From contig DASCQF010000126.1 in the NCBI GenBank assembly GCA_036012905.1, positions 1 through 64,000 of the forward strand: a DNA stretch of 64,000 nucleotides. The letters run 5' to 3'. Position numbers and translations under genes: made by a program. How positions within the stretch are numbered: position 1 is the first letter of the stretch; every line of letters starts with the position of its first letter. The stretch comes from NP936 sp002726085. GTDB lineage: Bacteria; Acidobacteriota; Vicinamibacteria; Vicinamibacterales; UBA8438. Shown here one piece after another: positions 8,626 through 17,553 of the stretch. The notes beneath the pieces are model-generated. The model had not been told where the DNA came from, did not search any database, and saw nothing but the letters and a program-made list of their open reading frames with translations.

Positions 8626-9675
8626 CTACACCTTCTGCAACAGGCAGTCGAAGTCGTACCCGATCTCGCACCAGGCGGGTAGCGCGTCCAGCCGTTTCAT
8701 GACTCGGTGATAGTGGTAGTAGGGTGTCCAGCTTCTGAGCCCACTGCGGCGACCCGCGATGTCCCGGTCGATCCCTTCGGCGAGACGCCGGAACCGCTCG
8801 TCGGTGTCGCCGTCGAAGGCGACCGGCGTATCCGGTCGCTGGACCTGAGGCGACGACGAGGCAACGAGGCGGACGAACTTTTCCTGTCCGGGTAGACGGC
8901 CCAGCGCCGTCAGCCCCCGGCGGATACCGATCGTGCGCATCCTGCGGCATCGAAACCCGCATTCGTCGAACAGTCGCTCCAGCTGCCGGCGGCTGAAGAA
9001 AGACAGGTGCCCCTGGTCTAGCGCAGGCGGCGCGGCGCCCGACTGTCGGGGCGCGGTGGAGGCCGTCGACACCGCCATGAGAGGCCGCAGATTCGCCTCG
9101 CCATTGGGCGTTACGAGGCGAAGCCACCCCCCGGGTCGCAGCACCCGGCAGGTCTCCTCGAGATGCCGGCGCGGGTTGGCCACGTGCTCGAGCAGGTCTT
9201 TCTGGATGACGACATCGAACCCGCCATCTGGAAACGACGCTTCCTCGAGCGTCGCACTGGCCACATCGACACCATAGCGCGTGCGCGCATAGTAGGCCGC
9301 GAAGGGCGAAGCATCCACTCCTTCGACCTGCCACCCAGACCGCTTCAGCCCCGCCAGCAGGAAGCCGAGGGCGCACCCGACCTCCAGCAGGCGGCCCTGC
9401 GGCCGCAGCCGGCCAAGCCACCGCATCAGGAAATACGCCTCGCGCTGTCTGCGCTGAAACTCCCGCGCGTAGTCGGCGTAGCCGACCGGTGACGCCGAGT
9501 CGAAGTAGTCGCTCGGATACAGCGCCTTGATCTCGACCGTCGTCAGCCGAGGACGCACCTGCCGAAAACCGCAGGCCTCGCACCGGTGGATCCAGACCGG
9601 TTTCGTCCCAACGAGGCTGACCTCGAGAAACGGACGCATCCCGGTGGTGGCGCAGACGTCACACGTCTCGTCCAT
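8626..9675 (-). CDS. Class I SAM-dependent methyltransferase with N-terminal zinc-binding region, 349 aa
   Basis: Two cysteine pairs at the N-terminus (CDVC and CEACGF) form a likely zinc ribbon. A Rossmann methyltransferase follows: motif I LLEVGCALGFLLAGL, the acidic residue at VEGVDASPFA, and motif IV FDVVIQKDLLEHVANP. This architecture is common among methyltransferases of cell-surface sugar or secondary metabolism, but no substrate can be named. The gene is divergent from hemL, 35 bp away. The C-terminal third is less conserved. Confidence 0.65.
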   Translation of the reverse strand: MDETCDVCATTGMRPFLEVSLVGTKPVWIHRCEACGFRQVRPRLTTVEIKALYPSDYFDSASPVGYADYAREFQRRQREAYFLMRWLGRLRPQGRLLEVGCALGFLLAGLKRSGWQVEGVDASPFAAYYARTRYGVDVASATLEEASFPDGGFDVVIQKDLLEHVANPRRHLEETCRVLRPGGWLRLVTPNGEANLRPLMAVSTASTAPRQSGAAPPALDQGHLSFFSRRQLERLFDECGFRCRRMRTIGIRRGLTALGRLPGQEKFVRLVASSSPQVQRPDTPVAFDGDTDERFRRLAEGIDRDIAGRRSGLRSWTPYYHYHRVMKRLDALPAWCEIGYDFDCLLQKV

Positions 9676-9710
9676 ACTGTCTCAGAGTCCCATGATATCG
9701 TTCCACGGCG

Positions 9711-11021
9711 ATGAGTCCCCCCAAACGCGGCGCGTCCGCTCGTCTGTTCACCAAGGCCCAACGCATCCTGCCCGGCGGCGTCGACAGCCCGGTTCGCGCG
9801 TTCTCGGCGGTGGGCGGCACGCCGCCGTTCATCCGGCGTGCCCGTGGCGCACGGATCATGGACGAGGACGGCCGTTCCTACGTCGATTTCGTCATGTCCT
9901 GGGGCCCGATGATTCATGGTCACGCCCAGCCTGGTCTTACCGCGGCGCTGGCCGATGCGGCCGCGCGGGGCACGAGCTTCGGCGCACCGACCTCACTGGA
10001 AGTCGAGCTCGGGTTGGCCGTGCGGCGCCTGATGCCGTCGGTCGAGCGTGTTCGGTTCGTGAGCTCCGGCACCGAAGCAACAATGAGCGCCCTGCGTCTG
10101 GCGCGCGCCGCCAGCGGCCGCGACCGTGTCATCAAGTTCGCCGGGTGCTATCACGGTCATGGCGATGCCTTCCTGGTCCAGGCGGGCTCGGGCGCGACCA
10201 CGCTCGGTGTGCCGACCAGCCCGGGCGTCTCGCGAGCCGTGGCGGCTGACACCCTGGTCGCCCGCTACAACGACCTCACCTCCGTCGAAAAGCTCTTCCG
10301 AGTCCACCGCAACCGGGTAGCCGCTCTGATCGTCGAGCCACTTGCGGGCAACATGGGAGTCGTGCCGCCCGGGCCCGGATTCCTGGAGGGGCTACGGGCC
10401 CTCTGCGACCAGCATGGGACGATACTGATCTTCGACGAGGTGATCTCCGGCTTCCGGGTTTCGCCCGGCGGCGCACAGGAGCGGTTTGGCGTTCGGCCCG
10501 ACCTGACCTGTCTGGGCAAGATCATTGGTGGAGGGTTGCCGGTCGGCGCCTACGGCGGGCGGAAAGACCTGATGGAACAGGTCGCACCAGCCGGACCCGT
10601 GTATCAGGCGGGGACACTCTCTGGCAACCCGCTCGCGATGACCGCTGGATACTGGGCGCTCTCGCAGCTATCGCCGGCGCTCTACGCTCGTCTGGAGCGG
10701 CTGGGGCGACGGCTGGCGACCGGGCTGGCCGACGCTGCGAGACAGACCGGGCTCGACCTCCAGGTCAACGCCCACGGCTCGGTCCTGACCCCGTTCTTCA
10801 CGGCCCACCCGGTGTACGACTATGCGAGCGCGACACGGACCGACACGGCAGCCTACGCGCGGTTTTTTCGAGGCATGCTCACACGCGGGATCTACCCACC
10901 GCCCTCGCAGTTCGAGGCCTGGTTCCTGTCCGGAGCCCACACGACCCGTCACGTCGATCTGGCTATCGAGGCCGCCCGGGCCACGATGCGGGCAATGCGA
11001 CGCGCACGCCTGCGAACCTGA
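9711..11021 (+). CDS. hemL: Glutamate-1-semialdehyde 2,1-aminomutase
   Basis: Converts glutamate-1-semialdehyde to 5-aminolevulinate in the C5 route to tetrapyrroles. It is a PLP fold-type I enzyme in the cytosol. Visible motifs are the N-terminal AQRILPGGVDSPVRAF, the SSGTEATMSALRLAR phosphate loop, GCYHGHGD, LIFDEVISGFR with the pyridine-binding Asp, and the Schiff-base lysine in LGKIIGGGLPVGAYGG. The 436-aa length is normal for the family. No other haem genes are adjacent. A hairpin follows it. Confidence 0.95.
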   Translation: MSPPKRGASARLFTKAQRILPGGVDSPVRAFSAVGGTPPFIRRARGARIMDEDGRSYVDFVMSWGPMIHGHAQPGLTAALADAAARGTSFGAPTSLEVELGLAVRRLMPSVERVRFVSSGTEATMSALRLARAASGRDRVIKFAGCYHGHGDAFLVQAGSGATTLGVPTSPGVSRAVAADTLVARYNDLTSVEKLFRVHRNRVAALIVEPLAGNMGVVPPGPGFLEGLRALCDQHGTILIFDEVISGFRVSPGGAQERFGVRPDLTCLGKIIGGGLPVGAYGGRKDLMEQVAPAGPVYQAGTLSGNPLAMTAGYWALSQLSPALYARLERLGRRLATGLADAARQTGLDLQVNAHGSVLTPFFTAHPVYDYASATRTDTAAYARFFRGMLTRGIYPPPSQFEAWFLSGAHTTRHVDLAIEAARATMRAMRRARLRT

Positions 11022-11055
11022 TGACCAACCTGCCGCTGCGCCCCACACGGGCCTG

Positions 11056-11092
11056 CCCGCCGAAGCTGCGGCACAGCCGTAGCGAAGGCGGG
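11056..11092. terminator. Stem-loop after hemL
   Basis: An outer stem CCCGCC/GGCGGG encloses an inner GCTGCGGC-ACA-GCCGTAGC stem with one mismatch. It lies 35 bp after the hemL stop, without a T-tract. It may terminate hemL or be a dispersed hairpin. Confidence 0.4.
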
Positions 11093-11106
11093 TGATATCA
11101 TGCTGA

Positions 11107-12033
11107 GTGGGTGCTGTTGCCCAGAATCACATTAATGCTTCGACCACGGCGAGGCGCCAGGCTGCGTCTCGCGAAAGATTAGCCTTGCAATACCGTCAAA
11201 CGGTTGCACGGGGGCACCTCCTTGCCATCCTGCTGTCGGTCTACGCTTGCAGCGATTCAGCACGCCCCCAGGGAAGCAGCGGCGGCGAGGCGGCAACTCC
11301 TCCACGGTCTCTCAATGGTTGCGATCGAGCGTCTGCTTCAGAACTAGCAGGTGCGAGCGTCAGACTGCGCTTCGGTGGCGTGTTGGGATCTGCATATCAA
11401 ACGCAGTGCGTCGCCGTCAGTGTCGGCACCGAACTGACGTTCGTCGGCAACTTCGAGCAACATCCTCTCAAACCAGGCAGAATCGTCGGAGACGAGGTAT
11501 TGGTCGCAGCCAATAACCCAATTCGACCCACGTCGGAAGGTTCCGAAATCACGTTCTTGATTAGCAACCCGGGAACCTACGGCTTCTTTTGTGACAAACA
11601 CGTTCACGAGGACATGCACGGTGCGATCTTCGCCGAAGGTCCTGCACCATCGTTTGCCGCCTCTGCTCCTGATGCTCGCGTCCCACCAGGTAGTCCTGAT
11701 GCTGCTGACCCGATAACGAGGCCGAGAGCCCCAAACAAGCCTGCGCTTTTCTGGGAGGCACAACTGCTTGCGTCCGACAAGGCCACGCTTGCACCTGACA
11801 AACGCCTTATGCGCAATGCGTTCCGCAACACGGCCTGGCAACCAGAACAAGCCTTTCCTTCTATCCCGAGCGCGGTGATGGAGGTGTGGGAGGTGACACG
11901 GTATCCCACAGACGTTCCGGCTACCAACAACCACATCTTGGCAGCACAGAGCCTAATTGAGGCGTCGTTCCAAGCGGCGGCACGCAATCGTTGGTTCGAC
12001 TTTAGCAAAGGCATGAGCGACGGGCACAAGTGA
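11107..12033 (+). CDS. Cupredoxin (plastocyanin-like) lipoprotein, 308 aa, ended by an in-frame TGA
   Basis: A periplasmic type-1 copper protein is indicated by ligands in the right order: His in NFEQHPL, then Cys, His and Met in YGFFCDKHVHEDMHGAIF. A short hydrophobic stretch ends in SVYACSD, which could be a lipobox. The GTG start at 11107 is uncertain and the true start may be internal. After a variable linker comes a second region ending FDFSKGMSDGHK before TGA (12031-12033). The same frame then stays open for another 137 codons of protein-like sequence, so the gene appears interrupted. Base use is less GC-rich than its neighbours, which hints at transfer. Confidence 0.55.
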   Translation: MGAVAQNHINASTTARRQAASRERLALQYRQTVARGHLLAILLSVYACSDSARPQGSSGGEAATPPRSLNGCDRASASELAGASVRLRFGGVLGSAYQTQCVAVSVGTELTFVGNFEQHPLKPGRIVGDEVLVAANNPIRPTSEGSEITFLISNPGTYGFFCDKHVHEDMHGAIFAEGPAPSFAASAPDARVPPGSPDAADPITRPRAPNKPALFWEAQLLASDKATLAPDKRLMRNAFRNTAWQPEQAFPSIPSAVMEVWEVTRYPTDVPATNNHILAAQSLIEASFQAAARNRWFDFSKGMSDGHK

Positions 12034-12447
12034 TCGGCCGGGGATCCAAATCATTTTACGAACGTAGAGTTCATCTTAGATGAGGCCACTCTCGACCCGG
12101 AAAGGCCGGAAGTCCTCATGTATTACGAGACACCAACCGGAAACAAACTGACCGGGGTGATGTTCCTCGCGAGAACACCCGACGAACAGGGACCGCAAGT
12201 CAGCGGGCCGTACACACGATGGCATTATCATATGTGGCCAGAGCTTACCTGCTTGCTCCACGGGATTCTCATGACGACAAGGGCGCCGTGTAGTGACGTC
12301 GATGAGGTGGCGACCTACATGAGCCCGGAAATGATGCACGTGTGGCTCATCGATCATCCGAATGGTGCGTTTGCCACCCCGATGCAACTTGAACCGAGTT
12401 TGCTCGCTGATCTACTCGAGCGTAGATTCGCTGAACGAGGATGGTGA
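12034..12447 (+). pseudogene. Downstream in-frame remainder of the cupredoxin gene
   Basis: Directly after the TGA the same frame reads SAGDPNHFTNVEFILDEA and goes on to the stop at 12447. The first ATG inside it is at 12118. The sequence has a WHYHMW motif, two spaced cysteines and MMHVWLIDHPNGAFAT, which looks like a conserved metal-site-like domain of unknown function. No ribosome site stands before 12118. The simplest reading is one ~446-codon gene broken by a nonsense change. Readthrough, recoding or a separately translated fragment cannot be excluded. 12448-12619 contains nothing recognisable. Confidence 0.5.
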
Positions 12448-12619
12448 AGTCGGTAGATTGGGTGTCCACAAGAAGCGGGTCAAGCCATCCGCCACGATGC
12501 CAGCAGCTCATGGCATCGGTCATTGCCAGACCTAGGGTGGAGGAAGCGAGACAACCCCGGTGGAATCTTCACTCGGCGTGCTGATCGCCTCTACGACAAT
12601 ACAAAGGGCTAAGCACAAC

Positions 12620-13867
12620 ATGCCCACGGCAAGGCTCCATCGAACAACCGCTGTACGCGTAGGCGACGTCCAGATCGGAGGGGGCGCTCCGGTCGTGGTG
12701 CAGTCGATGACCATCACCGACACCGCCGACGCGGAGGCGACCGCCACCCAGTGCGTCGAGCTGACCGACGCCGGGTCCGAGCTGGTGCGGGTCACGGTCA
12801 ACTCCCCTGCCGCCGCGGCGGCGGTTCCGGAGATCAGACGCCGAATGCTGGACCGCGACTGCCAGACACCATTGATCGGCGACTTCCACTACAACGGCCA
12901 TCAGCTGCTCTCGCGCTATCCGGCGTGCGCAGAGGCGCTCGCCAAGTACCGGATCAACCCGGGCAACGTCGGCACCGGGAGCCGACGTGATGAGCAGTTT
13001 TCGACGATCTGCAAGATCGCCAGGGACCACGGCAAACCTGTGCGGATTGGGGTCAACGGCGGGTCGCTGAACCAGGACCTGGTGATGGCCAAGATGCAGG
13101 AGAACACCGACGGCCAGCTCGGTCGGAGCTCGGAGGCGATTGTCAACGAGTGCATGGTCATCTCGGCGATCGAGTCTGCCGCCCTCGCGCTCGAGGCCGG
13201 ACTCGGCACCGACCAGGTCGTGATCTCCTGCAAGGTGTCGTCTCCGCGCGACCTGATCGCAATCTACCGCGAGCTCGCCCGACAGACCACCCAACCGCTG
13301 CATCTCGGCTTGACCGAGGCGGGCATGGGACTCAAGGGCCAGATCTGGTCCGCCGCGTCGATGGGCATCCTGCTCGACGAGGGCATCGGCGACACCATCC
13401 GAGTCTCCCTGACCCCCCAGCCGGGCGGGGACCGGCGCGAGGAGGTATACGCGGCGTGCGAGCTGCTACAGTCGCTGGGGCTGCGTTCGTTCGCGCCAAG
13501 CATCACCGCCTGCCCCGGATGCGGCCGCACCACCAGCACGACCTTTCAGGAGCTGGCCGAACGAATTCAGCATCACGTCCGCGACATGATGCCGGTGTGG
13601 AAGACCCGCTACCACGGGGTCGAGGAGATGCGGGTCGCCGTCATGGGGTGCGTGGTCAACGGCCCCGGCGAGTCCAAAGCGGCCAACATTGGCATCAGTC
13701 TCCCCGGCACCGGAGAGGAGCCCACGTGTCCGGTCTACGTCGACGGACGTCATGCGACCACGTTGCGGGGTGCGTCTGACGAGCTGGCCGACGCATTCCG
13801 GCAGCTCGTCGACGACTACGTCGAGCAGCACTACCAGAAGAAGAGCATCGGGGCACATGTCACATGA
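12620..13867 (+). CDS. ispG: 4-hydroxy-3-methylbut-2-en-1-yl diphosphate synthase
   Basis: Next-to-last enzyme of the non-mevalonate isoprenoid pathway; a 4Fe-4S protein that turns MEcPP into HMBPP. The N-terminal TIM barrel is recognisable from GGAPVVVQSMT and RINPGNVG. The cluster-binding cysteines are in ACPGCGRTT and in VMGCVVNGPGE. At 415 aa it is the short bacterial form without the plant-type insertion. The ATG at 12620 was preferred over an upstream GTG because it begins the conserved region. The 3' end overlaps the next gene by 11 nt. Dxr of the same pathway is encoded 4 kb away. Confidence 0.95.
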   Translation: MPTARLHRTTAVRVGDVQIGGGAPVVVQSMTITDTADAEATATQCVELTDAGSELVRVTVNSPAAAAAVPEIRRRMLDRDCQTPLIGDFHYNGHQLLSRYPACAEALAKYRINPGNVGTGSRRDEQFSTICKIARDHGKPVRIGVNGGSLNQDLVMAKMQENTDGQLGRSSEAIVNECMVISAIESAALALEAGLGTDQVVISCKVSSPRDLIAIYRELARQTTQPLHLGLTEAGMGLKGQIWSAASMGILLDEGIGDTIRVSLTPQPGGDRREEVYAACELLQSLGLRSFAPSITACPGCGRTTSTTFQELAERIQHHVRDMMPVWKTRYHGVEEMRVAVMGCVVNGPGESKAANIGISLPGTGEEPTCPVYVDGRHATTLRGASDELADAFRQLVDDYVEQHYQKKSIGAHVT

Positions 13868-14723
13868 CGCGCCAGCGGCCGACGCGATCCGCCTCATCGC
13901 GATCGACATCGACGGCACGCTGATCGACGGCGCCGGCCACCTGCCGGAAGCAAATCGCGAGGCGATCCTGGCCGCGGTGACCCGTGGTGTGGAAGTGGTG
14001 CTGGCCACCGGACGTAGCTTTCATCACGCGCGCCCGGTGGCCGAACGGCTCGGCGCCACGCTCACCCTGATCGTCAGCAACGGCGCCCTGGTGAAAACCG
14101 CGGACGGCAGCACGCTGGCCACCCGGCTCATACCGCGCGACCTCGCACGAGACGTAATTGTCGCCACCAGGCCGGTGCGCGCCGGTGCCGCGCTCATCTT
14201 CGACCGCCCCGACGCCCGGCAGTATGTGTACGAGCGCATCGACTGGTCCCACCCGCAGCGGCGGGGGTACTACGAACGCCACCACACTTTCATGACGGAG
14301 ACCACGGCGCTCGACGCGGTACTGGGGGAAGAGCCGGCGCAGCTAGCGTTCAACGGCGGCGTGACCGAGATGCGGGCCCTGGCCGCCTATGTGCGCGATC
14401 TCTCGTGCGCCGAGCACCTGACGCTCACCCTGACCGAATACGAGGACCGCGACTTCTCGCTCTTCGACATCACCGCGAGCGGCTGCTCGAAAGGCGTGAC
14501 GCTGGCGGACTGGGCCGCGCGCCGCCAGGTAGAACCGCACGAGGTGATGGCGGTCGGCGACAACCTGAACGACCGGGACATGCTGGAATTCGCGGGGCAC
14601 CCGGTCGTGATGGGCAACGCCGTCCCGGAGCTCAAACAGTTCGGATGGCCGTTGACGGCCCGTCACGACGAGGCCGGCCTGGCGCAAGCGATCGCAACGA
14701 AAGTGCTTGGCGACGACACGTAG
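13857..14723 (+). CDS. Cof-type HAD-superfamily phosphatase, 288 aa
   Basis: A cytosolic HAD hydrolase of the Cof/IIB class. Motif I is IDIDGTLID with the nucleophilic Asp, motif II is VLATGRSF, and motif IV is VMAVGDNLNDRDML. A cap domain lies between residues ~85 and ~190. Substrates of the family are sugar phosphates, FMN or similar. The start ATG at 13857 lies inside the end of ispG (ATGTCACATGA), so the two genes are translationally coupled. A link to isoprenoid metabolism is possible but only by position. Confidence 0.8.
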   Translation: MSHDAPAADAIRLIAIDIDGTLIDGAGHLPEANREAILAAVTRGVEVVLATGRSFHHARPVAERLGATLTLIVSNGALVKTADGSTLATRLIPRDLARDVIVATRPVRAGAALIFDRPDARQYVYERIDWSHPQRRGYYERHHTFMTETTALDAVLGEEPAQLAFNGGVTEMRALAAYVRDLSCAEHLTLTLTEYEDRDFSLFDITASGCSKGVTLADWAARRQVEPHEVMAVGDNLNDRDMLEFAGHPVVMGNAVPELKQFGWPLTARHDEAGLAQAIATKVLGDDT

Positions 14724-14752
14724 CCGATCCAGAGCGGAAGGAATGAAGCCGC

Positions 14753-16105
14753 TCAAACCGACGGCTCCCACGCGCGGGCGCGCGTCCACCACGCCGCGAC
14801 GAGCACGATACCGACCAAGATCAGCCCGGTGCAGAGACCAACCCAGAGTCCCGAGACGCCCCAGCCCATCCAGAAGCAGAGCACATAGCCGACCGGCAGC
14901 CCGACGAACCAATGCCCTGCCAGGTTCCAGAGCATCGGGGTGCGCGTGTCACCGAAACCGCGCAGGACCCCGGTCGCCACCCCCTGGAGTCCATCAAAGA
15001 GTTGAAACACGGCGGCCACGAGCAACAGTGACACGCCGACCCGGGTCACTGCCGGATCGGCGGTGAACAACTCCAGAATCGCACGGGGTGCCAGAACGAA
15101 CACCACCGCCGCGCAGCTCATGAAGCCGCCGCCAAGCAGGAGCGCCGCCCACCCGGCATGCCGGGCACCGGGCGCGTCGAGCCGCCCGACCGCGTGCCCG
15201 ACCCGAACCGCGCCAGCCGACCCTACTCCGAGCGGCACCATGAACGTGACGCTGGCGACATTGAGCACGATCTGATGCCCCGCCAGGGTGGCCGGTTCGA
15301 GCCGTCCGGCCAGCGCGGTCACCACGGCAAACACACCGACCTCCAGGCTCACCTGGATGGCAGCCGGCAAACCCAAGACCGCCAGACGCCGCAAACGATC
15401 GAGCTCGAGCCGCCGCGGAACATGCCACAGACCGGTGCGATGCCGCCGATCGTGGCGCAGAATCGCCAGCGCCAGAAACAGGGCCAGATAGACGCGTGAC
15501 AGGCAGGTAGCCCAGGCGGCGCCGTCGACTCCGAGACGTGGCGCGCCCAGATTGCCAAAAACCAGCAGCCAGTTGGCCAGCACGTTGATCAGGTTTGCGC
15601 TGACGAGCGCCATCATCACCGGAGTGGCCATGCCGACCGCCTGCAAGTACCGGCGGAACGCCGTGTAGAACAGCAGGGGCAGGATGCTCCAGAGAATCTT
15701 AGAGAAATAGGGCCCGGCCAGACGCTGGACACCCGGGTCGAGACCCCAGCGGTCGAGTGTTGCGATTACCGCGGCCGTGACGAGCGTCAGCGGTACCGAC
15801 AGCATCAGACCGAGCCAGACGCCGTGGAACAGCCAGCGGTGACACTCGTCGAGACGACCGGCGCCGTGGGCTTGGGCGATGAGCGGGTCGAGCCCCAGCA
15901 GGGCGCCGATTCCGAACACCACCACCGCGAAGAACAAGACGCTGCCGACCCCGACCGCGCCGATCGCCTCGGGGCCGAGACGCCCCACCATCGCGACATC
16001 GACGACCCCCATCGCGATCCAGCCGAGCTCGGCGACCACGACGGGTACCGCGAGACGGACCATCGGCCCCAGCTCCCGACGAAGATTGGTCAGCGTGGCG
16101 GTCAT
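14753..16105 (-). CDS. MATE-family multidrug/cation antiporter, 450 aa
   Basis: Twelve hydrophobic segments in two similar halves, with the family hallmark near the start (VVVAELGWIAMGVVDVAMVGRLG) and again near residue 260 (VALAGRLEPATLAGHQIVLN). These proteins export drugs or metabolites using Na+ or H+ gradients. The length is standard. It is convergent with the HAD phosphatase gene. The 128-bp gap to rseP holds a heptamer element. Confidence 0.85.
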   Translation of the reverse strand: MTATLTNLRRELGPMVRLAVPVVVAELGWIAMGVVDVAMVGRLGPEAIGAVGVGSVLFFAVVVFGIGALLGLDPLIAQAHGAGRLDECHRWLFHGVWLGLMLSVPLTLVTAAVIATLDRWGLDPGVQRLAGPYFSKILWSILPLLFYTAFRRYLQAVGMATPVMMALVSANLINVLANWLLVFGNLGAPRLGVDGAAWATCLSRVYLALFLALAILRHDRRHRTGLWHVPRRLELDRLRRLAVLGLPAAIQVSLEVGVFAVVTALAGRLEPATLAGHQIVLNVASVTFMVPLGVGSAGAVRVGHAVGRLDAPGARHAGWAALLLGGGFMSCAAVVFVLAPRAILELFTADPAVTRVGVSLLLVAAVFQLFDGLQGVATGVLRGFGDTRTPMLWNLAGHWFVGLPVGYVLCFWMGWGVSGLWVGLCTGLILVGIVLVAAWWTRARAWEPSV

Positions 16106-16149
16106 CTGTCGGTCGGTCGGCGACCGAATCCACGTCTACGCCCTCCGAG

Positions 16150-16184
16150 GCTACAGGCTTCAGACATCGGACTTCAGGCGCTCG
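16150..16184. repeat. Heptamer repeat (GGCTACA/GGCTTCA type)
   Basis: Five consecutive 7-bp units read GGCTACA, GGCTTCA, GACATCG, GACTTCA, GGCGCTC. They are followed by a CTCGCG-GA-CGCGAG hairpin. The same units and the terminal GGCGCTC recur at 57.6-57.8 kb. This fills most of the MATE-rseP gap. Confidence 0.6.
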
Positions 16185-16233
16185 CGGACGCGAGGGAAGA
16201 AGGCTGGAGACGAACGAGGGGAACGGGTCCGCG

Positions 16234-17553
16234 CTAGCGCCAGATCATGAGACGCTCGACCCACTCGACTCGGGTGAGGTCGTTGTAGATCACCGTCACC
16301 ATCAGGGACATCAGCACCACAAAGCCGGCGAGCAGCATGCGCTCTTTCAGCCGCACGCTGAAGTCCCGGCGCGAGACCCCCTCCATCGCCATGATGAAGA
16401 TGTGACCGCCGTCGAGGATCGGGATCGGCAACAGGTTCAAGATGCCCAGGTTGAGGCTTATCATCGACATGAGCCCGAATAACGTGACCCAGCCCACCTG
16501 CGCCGCATCGCCAGACAGCTGTGCGATGCCGACCGGCCCCACGAGCTGCGACGGTGACGTGTCACGCGTCAAGAGCCCCCAGAGCGTCTGGAAGATCAGC
16601 CCGGACCACTCATAGTTCTGCTCGAGGCTCATCGTGAACGCTTCCACCGGCCCTGGCTCGATGGTGTGCAACTCGAACGGGTTGAGCGCCACCCCAATCA
16701 CACCGACGTCATCCACCAGCTGAGGCGTGACCACGATGTTCTGCGGAACTCCGTCGCGGCGAATCCGCAGCGTGACCGGCGTATCGGGGCTGGCGTTGAT
16801 CAGCTCGACGAGCGTTTCCTGACTGACGTCGCGCCCCTCGACTGCCTCGATGACGTCGCCGATCAGGATGCCCGCGTCTCGGGCAGACGACGAGGTCGGG
16901 GACCAGGCGACCACTTGGGGAGACACATCCGGACCGACACCGAGGTCTCCCAGGTTGTACGAAGTCTGTGCCGCGGGTGTCACCTGGACGGTGCGGACGC
17001 CGCTCGCGTCCCGCAGCACGACATCGATCTCCTGGTCGGCGCGCGGCACGACGGCGTAGACGAGCTCATCCCAGGTGTCGACTTGCCGCCCGGCGACGCT
17101 GAGGATGCGATCCCCCAGACGGATGCCGGCCGCCTCTGCCGGCGAATCCTCGGCAACCGACCCAACGACGGGCGGTTGATCCTCGTAGGCAGGTATTTGC
17201 GCCCCCTGATACAGCACGACCGTCATGACCACCACCGCGAGGATGATGTTCATGGCCGGTCCCGCGATCAGGATCTGAAACCGCTGCCACTTCGACTTGG
17301 AGAGGAACTCGTCGTCTTTGCCTTCGCGCTCGTCCTCCGGGCTCTCGCCGGCCATCTTGACGTAGCCACCTAGCGGTATCGCGCTGATGCAGTACACCGT
17401 GTCCCCGCGCTTGGTCTGCAGCAGCTTGGGTCCGAAGCCCAGCGAGAAGGTCAGACAGCGCACGCCGTGGCGCCGCGCCAGCAGGAAGTGCCCCAGCTCG
17501 TGCACGAACACAAGCACGCCGAGAACGAAGAGAAATGCCAGCAGCCCGTTCAT
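16234..17553 (-). CDS. rseP: Site-2 zinc metalloprotease (regulator of sigma-E protease)
   Basis: An inner-membrane protease that cuts anti-sigma factors and leftover signal peptides inside the membrane. The first helix carries the HELGH zinc motif (FVHELGHFLLARRHGV). The last helices carry NLLPIPILDGGH with the third ligand. Two PDZ domains lie between (GIRLGDRILSVAGRQV and GILIGDVIEAVEGRDV). The start at 17553 gives 439 aa, normal for RseP, and overlaps the dxr stop by 4 nt (ATGA). The upstream ORF extension to 17874 is the dxr shadow. Confidence 0.93.
   Translation of the reverse strand: MNGLLAFLFVLGVLVFVHELGHFLLARRHGVRCLTFSLGFGPKLLQTKRGDTVYCISAIPLGGYVKMAGESPEDEREGKDDEFLSKSKWQRFQILIAGPAMNIILAVVVMTVVLYQGAQIPAYEDQPPVVGSVAEDSPAEAAGIRLGDRILSVAGRQVDTWDELVYAVVPRADQEIDVVLRDASGVRTVQVTPAAQTSYNLGDLGVGPDVSPQVVAWSPTSSSARDAGILIGDVIEAVEGRDVSQETLVELINASPDTPVTLRIRRDGVPQNIVVTPQLVDDVGVIGVALNPFELHTIEPGPVEAFTMSLEQNYEWSGLIFQTLWGLLTRDTSPSQLVGPVGIAQLSGDAAQVGWVTLFGLMSMISLNLGILNLLPIPILDGGHIFIMAMEGVSRRDFSVRLKERMLLAGFVVLMSLMVTVIYNDLTRVEWVERLMIWR

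Noticed and set aside
12031..12033. TGA as a selenocysteine codon
   Set aside because: The bases just downstream do not form a convincing bacterial SECIS hairpin, and the position is not a Cys-like redox motif. A nonsense mutation is simpler.
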